A stretch of DNA of 19,003 nucleotides from Candidatus Poribacteria bacterium (GCA_002729015.1 PBVO01000093.1:70641-89643); one strand, 5' to 3'. Positions 1 to 9,277 are shown, counted from the first letter of the stretch. Numbers and translations: made by a program. The notes: generated by a model from the sequence alone, not told the origin.

Positions 1-1056
1 TCTCTAACTCGAGGACTCTTCGCCTTGGGACAAACCCTAGCAATGGCTGTTTGCATTTGGCTTTTTACAAGAGGAACTTTTACTTTGGGAGCAGTTGTAC
101 TAATTCTCGATTATATGCGACAGCTTGAATTTCCACTTTATATGATTAGTCAGCAAATTAACGAACTCCAAAGAGCTACTGCAGGTATGAAGCGAATCGA
201 AGAGCTATTCCAAACCAAGTCTAGTTTAATCAGTGGTTCTCAATCTTTGTCTCGTAATGTTTCTCATGATACTAGACCAGCAATTTCTTTTGAACAAGTT
301 ACATTCCGCTACGTACCCGACGAAATTGTTTTGGATAATATTTCATTTGAGTTGGAAGAAGGCAAAATTTTAGGTTTGCTAGGTCGAACTGGTAGTGGAA
401 AAACGACTATTAGCAGGCTCTTATTTCGTCTATATGATATTAACTCGGGGCAAATTCGGCTCGCGGGTAAATCTATTCAACAGTTAGAAGTATCTGATTT
501 GCGTCGATATATCGGTCTAGTGACACAAAACGTACAGTTATTTAATGCTACAGTTCGTCAAAATCTGACTTTATTCAATGACCAAATTGAAGACCGTAAG
601 TTACTAGCAGTGATAGAAGAACTTGGTCTAACAGAGTGGTATAAATCATTACCTAACGGACTTGATTCAGTTTTGGCTGCTGGCGGAGGAGGTCTGTCCG
701 CGGGTGAAGCCCAATTGTTAGCTTTTACCCGAATTTTCTTAAAAAACCCTGCGATTGTCGTTTTAGATGAACCGTCATCTCGGCTTGATCCAGCTACAGA
801 AGCGAGAGTTGATTTTGCGGTTCAACGCCTGCTGGCTAATCGAACAGGTATTATAATAGCCCATCGATTGGGTACTCTCCAGAGAGTCGATGACATTATG
901 ATCTTAGAAGATGGTCGTATTCAAGAACATGGTCAAAGGCAAATACTAGCTAATGATCCAAACTCTCGCTTCTCGCAACTCCTAGCAACAGGATTAGAAA
1001 CTGAAAATAGCCTTTTTCGTTCGATAAATGAAACTCAAGGAGAAGTCTTGACATGA
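1..1056 (+). CDS. ABC exporter half-transporter, 5'-truncated (subunit 1 of a heterodimer)
   Basis: The reading frame is open back to base 1, so the gene begins upstream of the window; the TTG at 25 is not its start. What remains is the last membrane helices and a full nucleotide-binding domain (NBD). Counting from base 25, the NBD shows Walker A GRTGSGKTT (about 120-128), Q-loop VTQ (166-168), signature LSAGEAQ (about 224-230, departing from LSGGQ), Walker B plus catalytic Glu IVVLDEPSS (about 244-252) and the H-loop His near 280. In the family, such proteins pair through their membrane domains and export a substrate using ATP. The next gene overlaps its stop by four bases (ATGA), and both are half-transporters, so a heterodimer is inferred. 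Substrate unknown; a lipid, peptide or drug exporter are all possible. Family assignment is secure. Confidence 0.93.
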   Translation, partial: SLTRGLFALGQTLAMAVCIWLFTRGTFTLGAVVLILDYMRQLEFPLYMISQQINELQRATAGMKRIEELFQTKSSLISGSQSLSRNVSHDTRPAISFEQVTFRYVPDEIVLDNISFELEEGKILGLLGRTGSGKTTISRLLFRLYDINSGQIRLAGKSIQQLEVSDLRRYIGLVTQNVQLFNATVRQNLTLFNDQIEDRKLLAVIEELGLTEWYKSLPNGLDSVLAAGGGGLSAGEAQLLAFTRIFLKNPAIVVLDEPSSRLDPATEARVDFAVQRLLANRTGIIIAHRLGTLQRVDDIMILEDGRIQEHGQRQILANDPNSRFSQLLATGLETENSLFRSINETQGEVLT

Positions 1057-2840
1057 CCACGAGACAACTTTCTTGGCAACTTTTCTTATATCGACCGGGG
1101 CTATTTTTACTGACCGTTTTGCTTCGAGGTATTGATGACTTGGTTCCTTTTATTACCGGCTTATTGATGAAGCAATTTTTCGATGCGTTATCAGAAAGCA
1201 GTGAGACAGGTTTGAATGCTTGGACTGTCGTTGTCTTCTATTGTGCCATCCAATTAGGTAATCAAGGCATTTTAATATCTTCTATGTTACCTTGGACTCG
1301 TTGGGCTTTTTCGATTTTTACCTTATTACGAAAGAATTTGATACAGGCCGTTTTGGAGATACCTAACCCACAACAGGTAGCTAGTTCTTCGGGGGAAGTA
1401 ACAAATCGTATTCGAGACGATGCTCGTACGATTGTTTTTTACCTTGAGCAATACATACATCTATGGGGAAACATGATTTTTGTTGGCCTAGCTGTCTACT
1501 GGATGGCAAAGATTGACCTGAAAATTATGTTAGCTACAGTACTACCGGGTATTATGATCGTGACAATTGTCAATGTAACGCGGCGTTTTATTGGAAAGTA
1601 TCGTCGGAGACAAAGAGAAGCAACGGAACGGTCAACCAATTTTATTAATGAAGTTTTTCAATCTATATTGGCGATTAAAGTTAACAATGCTGAGCAAGAT
1701 GTGATCGATGCGTATGCCGAATTGAACGAGGCTCGACGAAAATCGACTATCATCGACAATATGTTCGATACTTTACTAAGGTCTATCAATATCAATATCG
1801 GCCAAGTTTTTACTGGTGTAATTCTAGTCTTGGTAGTGGAAAAGATGCGTTCATCATCGTTCTCAGTGGGTGATTTTTACCTCTTCATATCCTATGTTGG
1901 TTCTGTCGCACGAAGTGGTTCTTTGATTGGCTCACTGATAGCCCAACATAAACGAGCTGAGGTGTCCTTCGAACGAATGGTCAATACCACTGAGGAGTTA
2001 ACTCCGAGCAAATTAGTGGAGCACGGACCAATTTATCTCACAGGTGATTTGCCAGCAATTTCTGTTTCCAAACTGAAGCCTTCAGATCGCCTAGAACTGC
2101 TGAGTATTCAAGGTTTAACCTATCAATACCCAAACACATCTAATGGAATTAGAGATGTAGACTTGGAGCTACCCGCCGGATCCTTTACCGTAATTACAGG
2201 ACAAATTGGTTCGGGCAAAAGCACACTGCTCAAAACATTATTAGGAATGCTACCCACTCAAGCTGGTCAAATTAGTTGGAACCAAAAAGTAATAACTCAA
2301 CCCAAAGATTTTTTCATACCACCACGATGTGCCTATACTCCTCAGAGTCCACGTCTGTTTAGTGAATCCTTAAAAGATAACATATTGATGGGAATGCCCG
2401 ATTCTCTTCCAGACATAGAAAGAGCAATCCAATTAGGTGTTATGGAAGATGACTTACCTACCCTACATAATGGATTGGATACAATCGTTGGTCCTAGAGG
2501 TGTAATCCTGTCGGGTGGGCAAATGCAGCGTAGTGCAGCTGCTCGTATGTTCATGCGCCAAACGGAGCTTTATATCTTTGATGACTTATCCTCGGCTTTA
2601 GATGTCGAAACAGAGCAAAAACTCTGGGAGCGACTCTTTGCTAATACAAAAAACAAAAATCAGCGGCCGGCTACTTGTTTGGTTGTTTCTCACAGACGAC
2701 CAGCCTTGCGGCGGGCTGACAAAATCCTTGTTCTGAAAGATGGAAAAGCCGAAGCAATGGGTACTTTAGAAGATTTATTGCAATCTAGTTCTGAGATGCA
2801 GAAATTGTGGGCTGGTGATCTTAGTCAAAAAACTAGCTGA
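1053..2840 (+). CDS. ABC exporter half-transporter (subunit 2 of a heterodimer)
   Basis: 595 residues. The N-terminal ~310 residues form a type IV exporter membrane domain with hydrophobic stretches near 15-40, 55-80, 140-175 and 250-295. The NBD has Walker A GQIGSGKST (383-391), Q-loop Gln431, canonical signature LSGGQ (486-490), Walker B LYIFDDLSS (506-514) and H-loop His547. Asp511 replaces the usual catalytic Glu, so this subunit's own ATP site is probably weak or non-hydrolytic, whereas the upstream partner keeps Glu but has a degenerate signature; together they make one consensus and one degenerate site, as in heterodimeric exporters. The ATG at 1053 overlaps the previous stop and has AGGAG at 1038-1042, so the pair should be translationally coupled. 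Substrate cannot be told. Confidence 0.95.
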   Translation: MTTRQLSWQLFLYRPGLFLLTVLLRGIDDLVPFITGLLMKQFFDALSESSETGLNAWTVVVFYCAIQLGNQGILISSMLPWTRWAFSIFTLLRKNLIQAVLEIPNPQQVASSSGEVTNRIRDDARTIVFYLEQYIHLWGNMIFVGLAVYWMAKIDLKIMLATVLPGIMIVTIVNVTRRFIGKYRRRQREATERSTNFINEVFQSILAIKVNNAEQDVIDAYAELNEARRKSTIIDNMFDTLLRSININIGQVFTGVILVLVVEKMRSSSFSVGDFYLFISYVGSVARSGSLIGSLIAQHKRAEVSFERMVNTTEELTPSKLVEHGPIYLTGDLPAISVSKLKPSDRLELLSIQGLTYQYPNTSNGIRDVDLELPAGSFTVITGQIGSGKSTLLKTLLGMLPTQAGQISWNQKVITQPKDFFIPPRCAYTPQSPRLFSESLKDNILMGMPDSLPDIERAIQLGVMEDDLPTLHNGLDTIVGPRGVILSGGQMQRSAAARMFMRQTELYIFDDLSSALDVETEQKLWERLFANTKNKNQRPATCLVVSHRRPALRRADKILVLKDGKAEAMGTLEDLLQSSSEMQKLWAGDLSQKTS

Positions 2841-2905
2841 ATTTGTGTTTTTTGCTTTCCGATCTGAGTTTTGGTACAACCAATGTAAGATTCTGACCCT
2901 GACCA

Positions 2906-4540
2906 ATGCCAGAGAATTTATCGAAACTTAAACGACCTTCAGATTCCTTATTATTAATATCAGTTTGCATGATTGCTGCTTGCGCAATCGTCTATGAACT
3001 GGTCATCGCAACCCTATCATCCTATTTACTCGGAAATAGCATTCACCAGTTCTCGATTACCGTCGGTCTTTTCATGAGTTCCATGGGCTTTGGGTCTTTC
3101 CTGTCTAAGTACTTTAACCATTCTTTAATTACACGGTTTATTCAAATTGAAATCTTGATTGGTTTAATAGGTGGGATTTCGACCGTATCTCTGTTTATGG
3201 CCTATCTTGCATTCGAGTCAGTAGAAGCCTATTTGATAGTAATGATCATAATTAGCATTATGATTGGTGGAATGGTAGGGCTAGAAATTCCTATTCTGAT
3301 GCGAATTATTGAACAAAAAGATAACTTAAGAGTGACCGTAGCTAATGTACTGGCTTTTGATTACGGGGGGTCTCTAATAGGCTCAATTGCTTTTCCCCTT
3401 ATTCTCTTAAAATATACAGGGATTATTCAAACTAACTTTATTGTAGCGTTACTTAATATCCTAGTTGCAATGGTAACACTGATAAACTATCGGTCAGAGA
3501 TTGAGAGATTATTATTATGGGGGGCAATGTTAGCCTTAATTGGTATTGGTTTATTCGTATCTGCTTACCTATCCCCCCAAATTGAAAAGTGGTTAGAAGA
3601 TCAGTTGTACCGACATACTATCATTCTATCTGAACAAAGTCCTTACCAAAAAATCGTTTTAACGAAACCATTCACTAACTCATCGGAACACCAGAAAACC
3701 AAAGTAGAAGAGCCTGGATCCATTGAGCTAAAGCCACCTAAAATCTCCGTGCAAAAACGACGAAATGACGTAAGGTTATTTATTGATGGAAACCTCCAAT
3801 TTAGCTCGGTCGACGAGTATCGATACCACGAAGCATTAGTGCATCCCGCTATGGGTTTAGCCAAAAACCAAAAACGGGTTTTAATTTTAGGTGGTGGAGA
3901 TGGATTAGCTTTGCGAGAAGTATTGAAGTATCCATCAGTTGAGCACGTGACACTAATCGATATTGATCCCGAAATCACCGAATTATGTGCTAAACACCCA
4001 GAAATCGTTAGCCTTAACCAAGGTTCTTTGTCCGATAAAAGAGTGAAGATATTGAATCAAGATGCTTATCAATATGTTGAGCGGTTGGCATTCGATCGAT
4101 CTTATGATGTGGCAATTATTGATCTCCCGGATCCAAACTATGCTTCTTTGTCAAAATTATACAGCGTGACTTTTTATGTATTGTTAGAGAAAAAGTTGAC
4201 TGATGGTGGGATTTTGGTCAGCCAAAGCACTTCGCCCTTTTTCTCTCGGTATGCTTTTTGGTGTATTCACCACACAATGCAGAAAGCAAATTTGCATACC
4301 TATGCGTACCACGTAGACGTTCCATCAATGGGAGACTGGGGATTTAACTTGTCAGCAAAATCCCACCTAGTCATCGAAGATATTACCTTAACTGTACCAA
4401 CCGAATTTTTAACTCCGACTGTTGCAGCATCTATGTTCCAATTCGGCAAGGATATCAGTCCAATTAACACAAAACCCAATACCCTGACTCGACCAATTTT
4501 ACAGTACTATTATCACGATCAAAAGTGGCGGCACTATTGA
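2906..4540 (+). CDS. Spermidine/spermine synthase-like protein with N-terminal membrane domain
   Basis: 544 residues. Residues ~15-225 hold about seven hydrophobic segments; residues ~290-490 are a spermine/spermidine-synthase-type Rossmann domain. Visible motifs: YHEALVHP (307-314), the nucleotide-binding GGGDG (329-333), LIDIDPE (350-356), IIDLPDP (404-410) with the acidic residues expected near the active site, and a C-terminal SPFF...VPSMGDWGF pattern (443-480) typical of the membrane-fused subfamily. Soluble members transfer aminopropyl from decarboxylated SAM to putrescine; for membrane-fused members the reaction is mostly untested. A charged insert at ~255-288 lies between the membrane domain and the synthase core. 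The gene lies 65 bases after the ABC pair in the same direction, without a clear promoter or strong Shine-Dalgarno, so it may be co-transcribed. No speD-like partner is visible. Family firm, substrate open. Confidence 0.88.
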   Translation: MPENLSKLKRPSDSLLLISVCMIAACAIVYELVIATLSSYLLGNSIHQFSITVGLFMSSMGFGSFLSKYFNHSLITRFIQIEILIGLIGGISTVSLFMAYLAFESVEAYLIVMIIISIMIGGMVGLEIPILMRIIEQKDNLRVTVANVLAFDYGGSLIGSIAFPLILLKYTGIIQTNFIVALLNILVAMVTLINYRSEIERLLLWGAMLALIGIGLFVSAYLSPQIEKWLEDQLYRHTIILSEQSPYQKIVLTKPFTNSSEHQKTKVEEPGSIELKPPKISVQKRRNDVRLFIDGNLQFSSVDEYRYHEALVHPAMGLAKNQKRVLILGGGDGLALREVLKYPSVEHVTLIDIDPEITELCAKHPEIVSLNQGSLSDKRVKILNQDAYQYVERLAFDRSYDVAIIDLPDPNYASLSKLYSVTFYVLLEKKLTDGGILVSQSTSPFFSRYAFWCIHHTMQKANLHTYAYHVDVPSMGDWGFNLSAKSHLVIEDITLTVPTEFLTPTVAASMFQFGKDISPINTKPNTLTRPILQYYYHDQKWRHY

Positions 4541-4740
4541 TCTTTCTATTATCCTTTTGCGTCTGTGGACAAAATAAGGATATGTCTTCAAAAGACGAGT
4601 CCAAGAAGGTGATGATCGAGTTTCTAATAATTAGAACGCTTGATTGATCAGAAATAGGTGTTCTTATGCGACATTCAAGAAGAGAATGAAGATTCAAAAA
4701 CCAAAATGGGAAGTGATAGCCTATGTACAGTCCATTAAGT
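4541..4740. other. Intergenic region between convergent genes
   Basis: 200 bases between the ends of the synthase-like gene and the kinase gene. I see a 15-base palindrome (TTCTAAT-A-ATTAGAA, 4622-4636) and a weak bulged inverted repeat near 4551-4583, but no GC-rich hairpin followed by a T-run. Some transcription-ending function would be expected here, yet no standard terminator is visible. No convincing gene. Confidence 0.4.
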
Positions 4741-7700
4741 TCAAAAATCTGAGGACTTTAGTAGATCTTCTATTTCTGATGCCAAGTCGGACCATGCTGA
4801 TTTTAACTCTTCCAGTTTAGGTTTTACCAAAGCCCATTTCTTTTCTTTGATGTCTTGTTCAATTTGATGGGCCAGACCGGATAAAATACTTGCTCCTAGC
4901 ATTGTGGAGGAACCACCGATAGAGTGAGCATGAACGCCAGCCAATTCGTCGTCCTTTTTGAACCATGCTGTTTGTAGCTTCTGGATCTCTTGAGGAATAT
5001 GACTAAGGTAGGTTTCCAACATGTCAACTATGAACGTTGGATTTCCGACACAATATCCTTTGATCAAGCTGAGGTCAATTAAATTAGATTTGGCAACCAA
5101 TGGTCTGACTGATAAATTCCCATTTTCTCTTGCGGTGACTAATTGTTTATTTTTATCGTACAGCCATCGGTTGAGAGTTAAAATCAGTTCTTCCTCCTGA
5201 AATGGCTTAGGCAAATAATCGTCCATACCGGCAGCTAAGCATTCCTGACGAGCATCATCCAAAATACTAGCAGTCATAGCAATAATTGGCACCCTATTTT
5301 TTTTATCTAGTTTCCGGATTTTCTGGGTAGCTTCCAGACCGTTCATAACCGGCATACGGCAATCCATTAGAATTAAATCATAATCGTATTTCGTTACCAT
5401 TTCAACTGCTACTTTTCCGTTTGAAGCCGTATCAACCGTAACCTGCATCAATGATAAATACTCTAGAGCAACTTTCTGATTGGTAAAATTGTCTTCGACT
5501 AAAAGTATACTTTTCCCCTCAAATTTTGGAAGTTTAGCTAGTTGGCTCTGGTGGATCTCATCAATTTGACTACATTCACCTATGATAAGAGGAATTGTAA
5601 ACCAAAAAATTGAGCCTTCTTTTTGTATACTCTCTAATCCAATTTCACCCTTCATCATATCAACTAATTGCTTGCAAATTGTCAACCCCAGACCTGTACC
5701 GCTATTCTGGCGTGTCAGCCCGGTATCGACTTGAAAAAAGCTATCGAACAATTGATTCTGTTTGTTTTCGGAAATACCAATACCCGTGTCGTGTACCTCA
5801 AACCTAATGATCTCTACGTCATTAGTATTTGTACTTAGTGATCCTTGCTGAATCAGTAATCTCACATTTCCTTCCCAAGTGAACTTAACCGCATTATCGA
5901 CTAAATTTAATAAAATTTGCCGAATACGAATCGGGTCGCCTTTTAGATAACGTGGTACATTCTGACTGATGTCAAAGGTCAATTGAATCAATTTCTCTTC
6001 TGCTTGTGGTTGGAGCAACCGAACAACATCTTCAGTTAGTCGATATAGATCGAAGTTGACCACCTCTAGGTTCAATTTTCCAGCTTCAACTTTAGAAAAA
6101 TCCAGAATATCATTGATAATGGTGAGTAAACCATTAGCAGCTCCTTGTATCGTATCAGCATAATCTCTTTGTCGAGGCGATAAATCCATTCGTCTTAACA
6201 AACGGGTCATACCAGTAATTGTATTTATTGGTGTTCGAATTTCGTGACTCATATTAGCTAAAAACTGACTTTTTGCTTGGGTTGCTACTTCTGCTGATTC
6301 TTTAGCCAGGAACAGTTCTTTGGTTCTTTTCTGAACACGCTCTTCCAACTGGTCACGGTAAGCTAATAAGGTGTCATTTTGTTGGTCTCGTTCCGTTAAT
6401 AAAGACCGAATATCATGATGCATGAGTTGTAATGCATTGAAAAGATCTTTGAACGGACTATTATTTGGTAGATCAGGTTGTTCAAAGATATAATCTTCAT
6501 CCCACGAAATCTGCCCCATAGCAAAAAAAAGATGTGCTAAATGATGCCGATTAAGTTCGAGTTGGCGTGTCAAGTCTTGCACTTGAGAGACGAGAGCCTC
6601 TTTTGTGGCTGAATGAAAATTTAATCTTATTTGATCCGAGGATCTTTGATCGAATAAGTTGGAGGATGAAGTTGTCTGGTGATCTTGTTCTACCCCTAAC
6701 TCTTGTTGCCAATTTGGTTGGTAAGAGCCACCCAACTCTAAAGAGGAGGCCAGATTTGGTATTTGTTCAGAATACTTACGCAAGTGAGAAAGAGCAGACG
6801 TTTGAGAAGTATGAAAACTAACCTGTAAATTCGGTTGAAAAGAGGCCGCTAACCTGGCAAAAACACGCGCCATAAATGGAGCATTGACCAATGCTACTGA
6901 TCCATAATTTCGATCAAGCCATTCACCATGTTTCTTCATTCCAACCTTTCGTGATTTTGAGCTAACTCCTTTCCAACCGGTCATATCATAGATAAAGTGG
7001 CAATCCTGATCTGGATAGTGTAAATCCATCTGATCTAATAACCGTTCAAACTGTTCTAAATAGGGAGTATCAGCGTCCTGATTTTGTGCAGCCCCTGAAG
7101 AATAGTGGCGAAAGATAAAACCCTCAATGTGTTCTATGCCAAAACAATGGCTTCTATCAGGCATTTCAAAATGTAATTCACCGTTTCTTATACCAATACT
7201 AGCCAGAAATGAATCTCCGTTGAGCTGTTGTTTCTGAGGTGATCCGTGGGTAAGTTTTGTTGGATCAGTATCACTCCTGTCTGGTGAGCAATCTGATTCA
7301 AATTGCAGTGTAGTATCTTTAAAGTAGCAAAGAGCTTCTTGGTCACTTTTATGAAAGCTAAACTTTAGGCCAGGACAAGCTGTTTTTAGAAGTCGAATGT
7401 TCAATTTTGTCAATAGTGGAGCATTGATAATCGCTACAGAACCGTAGTTACGATTTAGCCACTGACGGTGTCTTCTGAGATCGAATTTATATGGGTTGGC
7501 AAAAGCTCCATTCCAATTGGTCAGATCCAAAACGAAATGACACTTTTGCTTTGGGTATTGCTGTTCAAGTACCGATAGTAATTTTTCAATAATCAGAAAG
7601 TGAGGATGACCACTATCAATATTATGAATACCCTCGAAATAATGTCTGAAAATTAGGCCATCAACATGTTCAACCCAACAAGCGAAATTACCATCATCGC

Positions 7701-7773
7701 TCTTAAAAAAAACGTCTGAATGTTTTAAGCCGGCACGCTCTAAAAATGGACTTAGCTTTGGGAAACCGCTCAA
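4741..7773 (-). CDS. Soluble hybrid histidine kinase (duplicated N-terminal domain - HisKA - HATPase - REC - HPt)
   Basis: 1010 residues, no transmembrane segment, so cytoplasmic. Two related N-terminal units (about 10-152 and 189-333) share the motifs EH-x2-G-x-IFRHY, CHF-x2-D-x-T-x-W-x-G, RNYGSVA and SFH-x-S. Next a coiled-coil-like linker (~455-500), HisKA with MSHEIRTP (phospho-His510), HATPase with N-box Asn623/Asn627, G1 DTGIGIS (662-668) and G2 GTGLGL (692-697), a receiver with Glu760/Asp761, phospho-acceptor Asp804, Thr834 and Lys856, and a C-terminal HPt with His950. All phosphorelay residues are present; output must pass to a separate regulator, none of which is in the window. The only workable start is a TTG at 7773: a stop lies six codons upstream and there is no Met before residue ~204. 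It follows the sialidase gene by 15 bases, so the two are probably one operon. The N-terminal units recall STAS/SpoIIAA-like folds, but that is only an impression. Confidence 0.92.
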   Translation of the reverse strand: MSGFPKLSPFLERAGLKHSDVFFKSDDGNFACWVEHVDGLIFRHYFEGIHNIDSGHPHFLIIEKLLSVLEQQYPKQKCHFVLDLTNWNGAFANPYKFDLRRHRQWLNRNYGSVAIINAPLLTKLNIRLLKTACPGLKFSFHKSDQEALCYFKDTTLQFESDCSPDRSDTDPTKLTHGSPQKQQLNGDSFLASIGIRNGELHFEMPDRSHCFGIEHIEGFIFRHYSSGAAQNQDADTPYLEQFERLLDQMDLHYPDQDCHFIYDMTGWKGVSSKSRKVGMKKHGEWLDRNYGSVALVNAPFMARVFARLAASFQPNLQVSFHTSQTSALSHLRKYSEQIPNLASSLELGGSYQPNWQQELGVEQDHQTTSSSNLFDQRSSDQIRLNFHSATKEALVSQVQDLTRQLELNRHHLAHLFFAMGQISWDEDYIFEQPDLPNNSPFKDLFNALQLMHHDIRSLLTERDQQNDTLLAYRDQLEERVQKRTKELFLAKESAEVATQAKSQFLANMSHEIRTPINTITGMTRLLRRMDLSPRQRDYADTIQGAANGLLTIINDILDFSKVEAGKLNLEVVNFDLYRLTEDVVRLLQPQAEEKLIQLTFDISQNVPRYLKGDPIRIRQILLNLVDNAVKFTWEGNVRLLIQQGSLSTNTNDVEIIRFEVHDTGIGISENKQNQLFDSFFQVDTGLTRQNSGTGLGLTICKQLVDMMKGEIGLESIQKEGSIFWFTIPLIIGECSQIDEIHQSQLAKLPKFEGKSILLVEDNFTNQKVALEYLSLMQVTVDTASNGKVAVEMVTKYDYDLILMDCRMPVMNGLEATQKIRKLDKKNRVPIIAMTASILDDARQECLAAGMDDYLPKPFQEEELILTLNRWLYDKNKQLVTARENGNLSVRPLVAKSNLIDLSLIKGYCVGNPTFIVDMLETYLSHIPQEIQKLQTAWFKKDDELAGVHAHSIGGSSTMLGASILSGLAHQIEQDIKEKKWALVKPKLEELKSAWSDLASEIEDLLKSSDF

Positions 7774-7788
7774 TTGTCGAAAGTCTGC

Positions 7789-8898
7789 TTAGTTATGACT
7801 AGCTAATTGGTCAATTTCGGATAATTTGAACCGAACACTGACAATGAAAGGTGATTCATCCGCTATCCAGTGCCCGTACGTTGTAGAAACTACTGTGTCA
7901 TCCGGCAGCACTTCAACTCCAGGGTAACAGCAGTCGTCCCCTTTGTTATTTTTCATCAACCGTACCCGATACTGTCTTTGACTTCCATCAGCAATATTTT
8001 GATAATACCCGATCCAAGCTACCCAGTCCCCTCTAGTTGGGCTTTGGCGAGTCGTATCGCGAAACACTACTACTAAACGCCCATCTGACGTGTAACGACA
8101 AGTATGCCGATCGCCAGTTAAAGAAGCAGGGAGTTCAACTGGTGTAGACCAACTTTGGCCTTCGTCATCAGAAAATGTCACAAACGAATTAAATTGACGG
8201 CTGTTTTCTCTTAATAACATCGCTAGCTGATTGCCATCTGGAGATCGAACTAACCCCGGTTCGCAGAGGTGTGCAGATGAATGATGTGTAACTACTGTTG
8301 GTTGTCCCCAAGTTAAACCGCCGTCGGCTGAAATCGTTTGAAAAACTTCGAAACAAGGATAGGACTTTTTGCTTGTCAGATTGAGAAACCGCCCATCATC
8401 ATGAAAAAAAGCCATGTAATTCCCGTTTTTGAGGCGGATGACATCACTCATTGCCACAATACCACCGTATTTGCCAATCGGTTCTAGTTTACTCCAACTT
8501 AAACCGTTATCTTCGGATATTGCCATTCGAATTGGATAGAGGCCAGAAAACATAATAATTCTCTCAACGCCCCACTTATCCGTTACACGATGTAAGGTTG
8601 GTACTTCCTTAGAGGTCTTCCAATTTTCTGGTACTTTCAGTCTGTCTGTCCATGTTATCCCACCATCAAAACTTTTTTTCATCACGATGGCCCCTCCCCC
8701 ATGGCCTTTGGGGTAAACTCCAATGATAGTTTGCTGGTCCGCTAGTAAAATGGTAGATACGTGGCCTAAGTATTGACCATTCTCTCGGTCTACAATAGTT
8801 TGTCGGTGAATCTGGCCAGCTAAATCTATTGTAGGTAGAGTATAGTTAGCTGTTACCTCAGGGCGATTGTTAATTTGCGGAGAAATTTCTTTTTGCAC
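7789..8898 (-). CDS. BNR/Asp-box sialidase family protein
   Basis: 369 residues forming a six-bladed propeller of the exo-sialidase family. Four Asp boxes (S-x-D-x-G-x-x-W) occur at about 76-83, 128-135, 190-197 and 243-250. Candidate active-site elements are CEPG (212-215), LLREN with Arg230, GDRHT (262-266) and FRD with Arg280, followed by a conserved YPGVEVLPD / TTYGHW block (325-344). No signal peptide is seen, so an intracellular enzyme acting on imported sugars is inferred. True sialic-acid specificity is not shown; many homologues in environmental bacteria have unknown substrates. The start is GTG at 8898, chosen because AAAGGA lies about 10 bases upstream and a TAG closes the frame seven codons further up. 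The histidine kinase gene follows by 15 bases. Confidence 0.87.
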   Translation of the reverse strand: MQKEISPQINNRPEVTANYTLPTIDLAGQIHRQTIVDRENGQYLGHVSTILLADQQTIIGVYPKGHGGGAIVMKKSFDGGITWTDRLKVPENWKTSKEVPTLHRVTDKWGVERIIMFSGLYPIRMAISEDNGLSWSKLEPIGKYGGIVAMSDVIRLKNGNYMAFFHDDGRFLNLTSKKSYPCFEVFQTISADGGLTWGQPTVVTHHSSAHLCEPGLVRSPDGNQLAMLLRENSRQFNSFVTFSDDEGQSWSTPVELPASLTGDRHTCRYTSDGRLVVVFRDTTRQSPTRGDWVAWIGYYQNIADGSQRQYRVRLMKNNKGDDCCYPGVEVLPDDTVVSTTYGHWIADESPFIVSVRFKLSEIDQLASHN

Positions 8899-8913
8899 TA
8901 CATCAGAGTCCTT

Positions 8914-8929
8914 TTTTCTCTAGAGAAAA
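8914..8929. promoter_or_regulatory. Perfect 16-base palindrome beside the sialidase ribosome-binding site
   Basis: TTTTCTCTAGAGAAAA is its own reverse complement. On the minus strand it sits immediately upstream of the AAGGA Shine-Dalgarno (8909-8913) and about 16 bases before the GTG start. It could be an operator for a dimeric repressor, or an 8-base-pair RNA stem next to the ribosome-binding site. The sequence is seen directly; function is inferred. Confidence 0.45.
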
Positions 8930-8951
8930 GGTTCCAAAGGGTCAGAGGCCC

Positions 8952-8980
8952 ATCATACTACGATCAATTAATCTAGCCAA
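8952..8980 (-). promoter_or_regulatory. Candidate promoter for the sialidase-kinase operon
   Basis: On the minus strand TTGGCT (8975-8980) is separated by 17 bases from TATGAT (8952-8957). The -10 is five of six to consensus and the -35 is weak. Transcription would start near 8945, giving a ~45-base leader that contains the palindrome at 8914-8929. AT-rich DNA yields such matches by chance, so confidence is moderate. Confidence 0.4.
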
Positions 8981-9277
8981 GAAGTAAGCATAGGAAGTCT
9001 TACGCTGCAATTTTTTGTTATTTTAACAAAGGAGTTAGACATGTCATCTAATTTTATATGACGACAGTTGTTCAAAAATCAGACAATTTAAGGTGCAGAC
9101 GTCTTTTGGAGTTGACCTGTCAGATTAATTGAAATGTTATTATTTCATACCAGTCGAACCAGTATCTGACACTGTGAAGTCGGAAAAACTCCACCTCAGA
9201 ACTTAGTAATCCCAAGAGGCCATACCTACTCTAAATCTAGGTATAGGGAGATACGCCTACAGTCTTAGGAAATCAAA

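Larger units (their letters stand above)
8899..9277. other. Gene-free stretch upstream of the sialidase gene
   Basis: 379 bases lie between the end of the dehydrogenase gene and the sialidase start. Apart from the promoter and palindrome listed separately it holds: an AT hairpin TTTGTTA-TTT-TAACAAA (9014-9030); a six-codon plus-strand ORF (9041-9061) preceded by AAAGGAG; a plus-strand TTGACC-17-TGTTAT promoter-like pair (9112-9140); a direct repeat ACCAGT (9149-9154 and 9158-9163); and an inverted repeat ATACCTA/TAGGTAT (9222-9244) just past the dehydrogenase stop but without a T-run. No protein gene recognised. Confidence 0.5.

Noticed and set aside
25..27. TTG at 25 as the true start of the first ABC gene
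   Set aside because: The frame is open to base 1 and most of the membrane domain is missing, so the gene is cut by the window edge.
4464..4697. Minus-strand 77-codon ORF across the end of the synthase-like gene
   Set aside because: It overlaps a well-supported gene, has no recognisable motif and no ribosome-binding site.
9112..9140. Plus-strand promoter TTGACC-17-TGTTAT
   Set aside because: No plus-strand gene follows before the convergent dehydrogenase gene; probably chance in AT-rich DNA, though a small RNA cannot be excluded.
9222..9244. ATACCTA/TAGGTAT inverted repeat as terminator of the ThDP operon
   Set aside because: Only seven AT-rich base pairs, a nine-base loop and no T-run on either strand.
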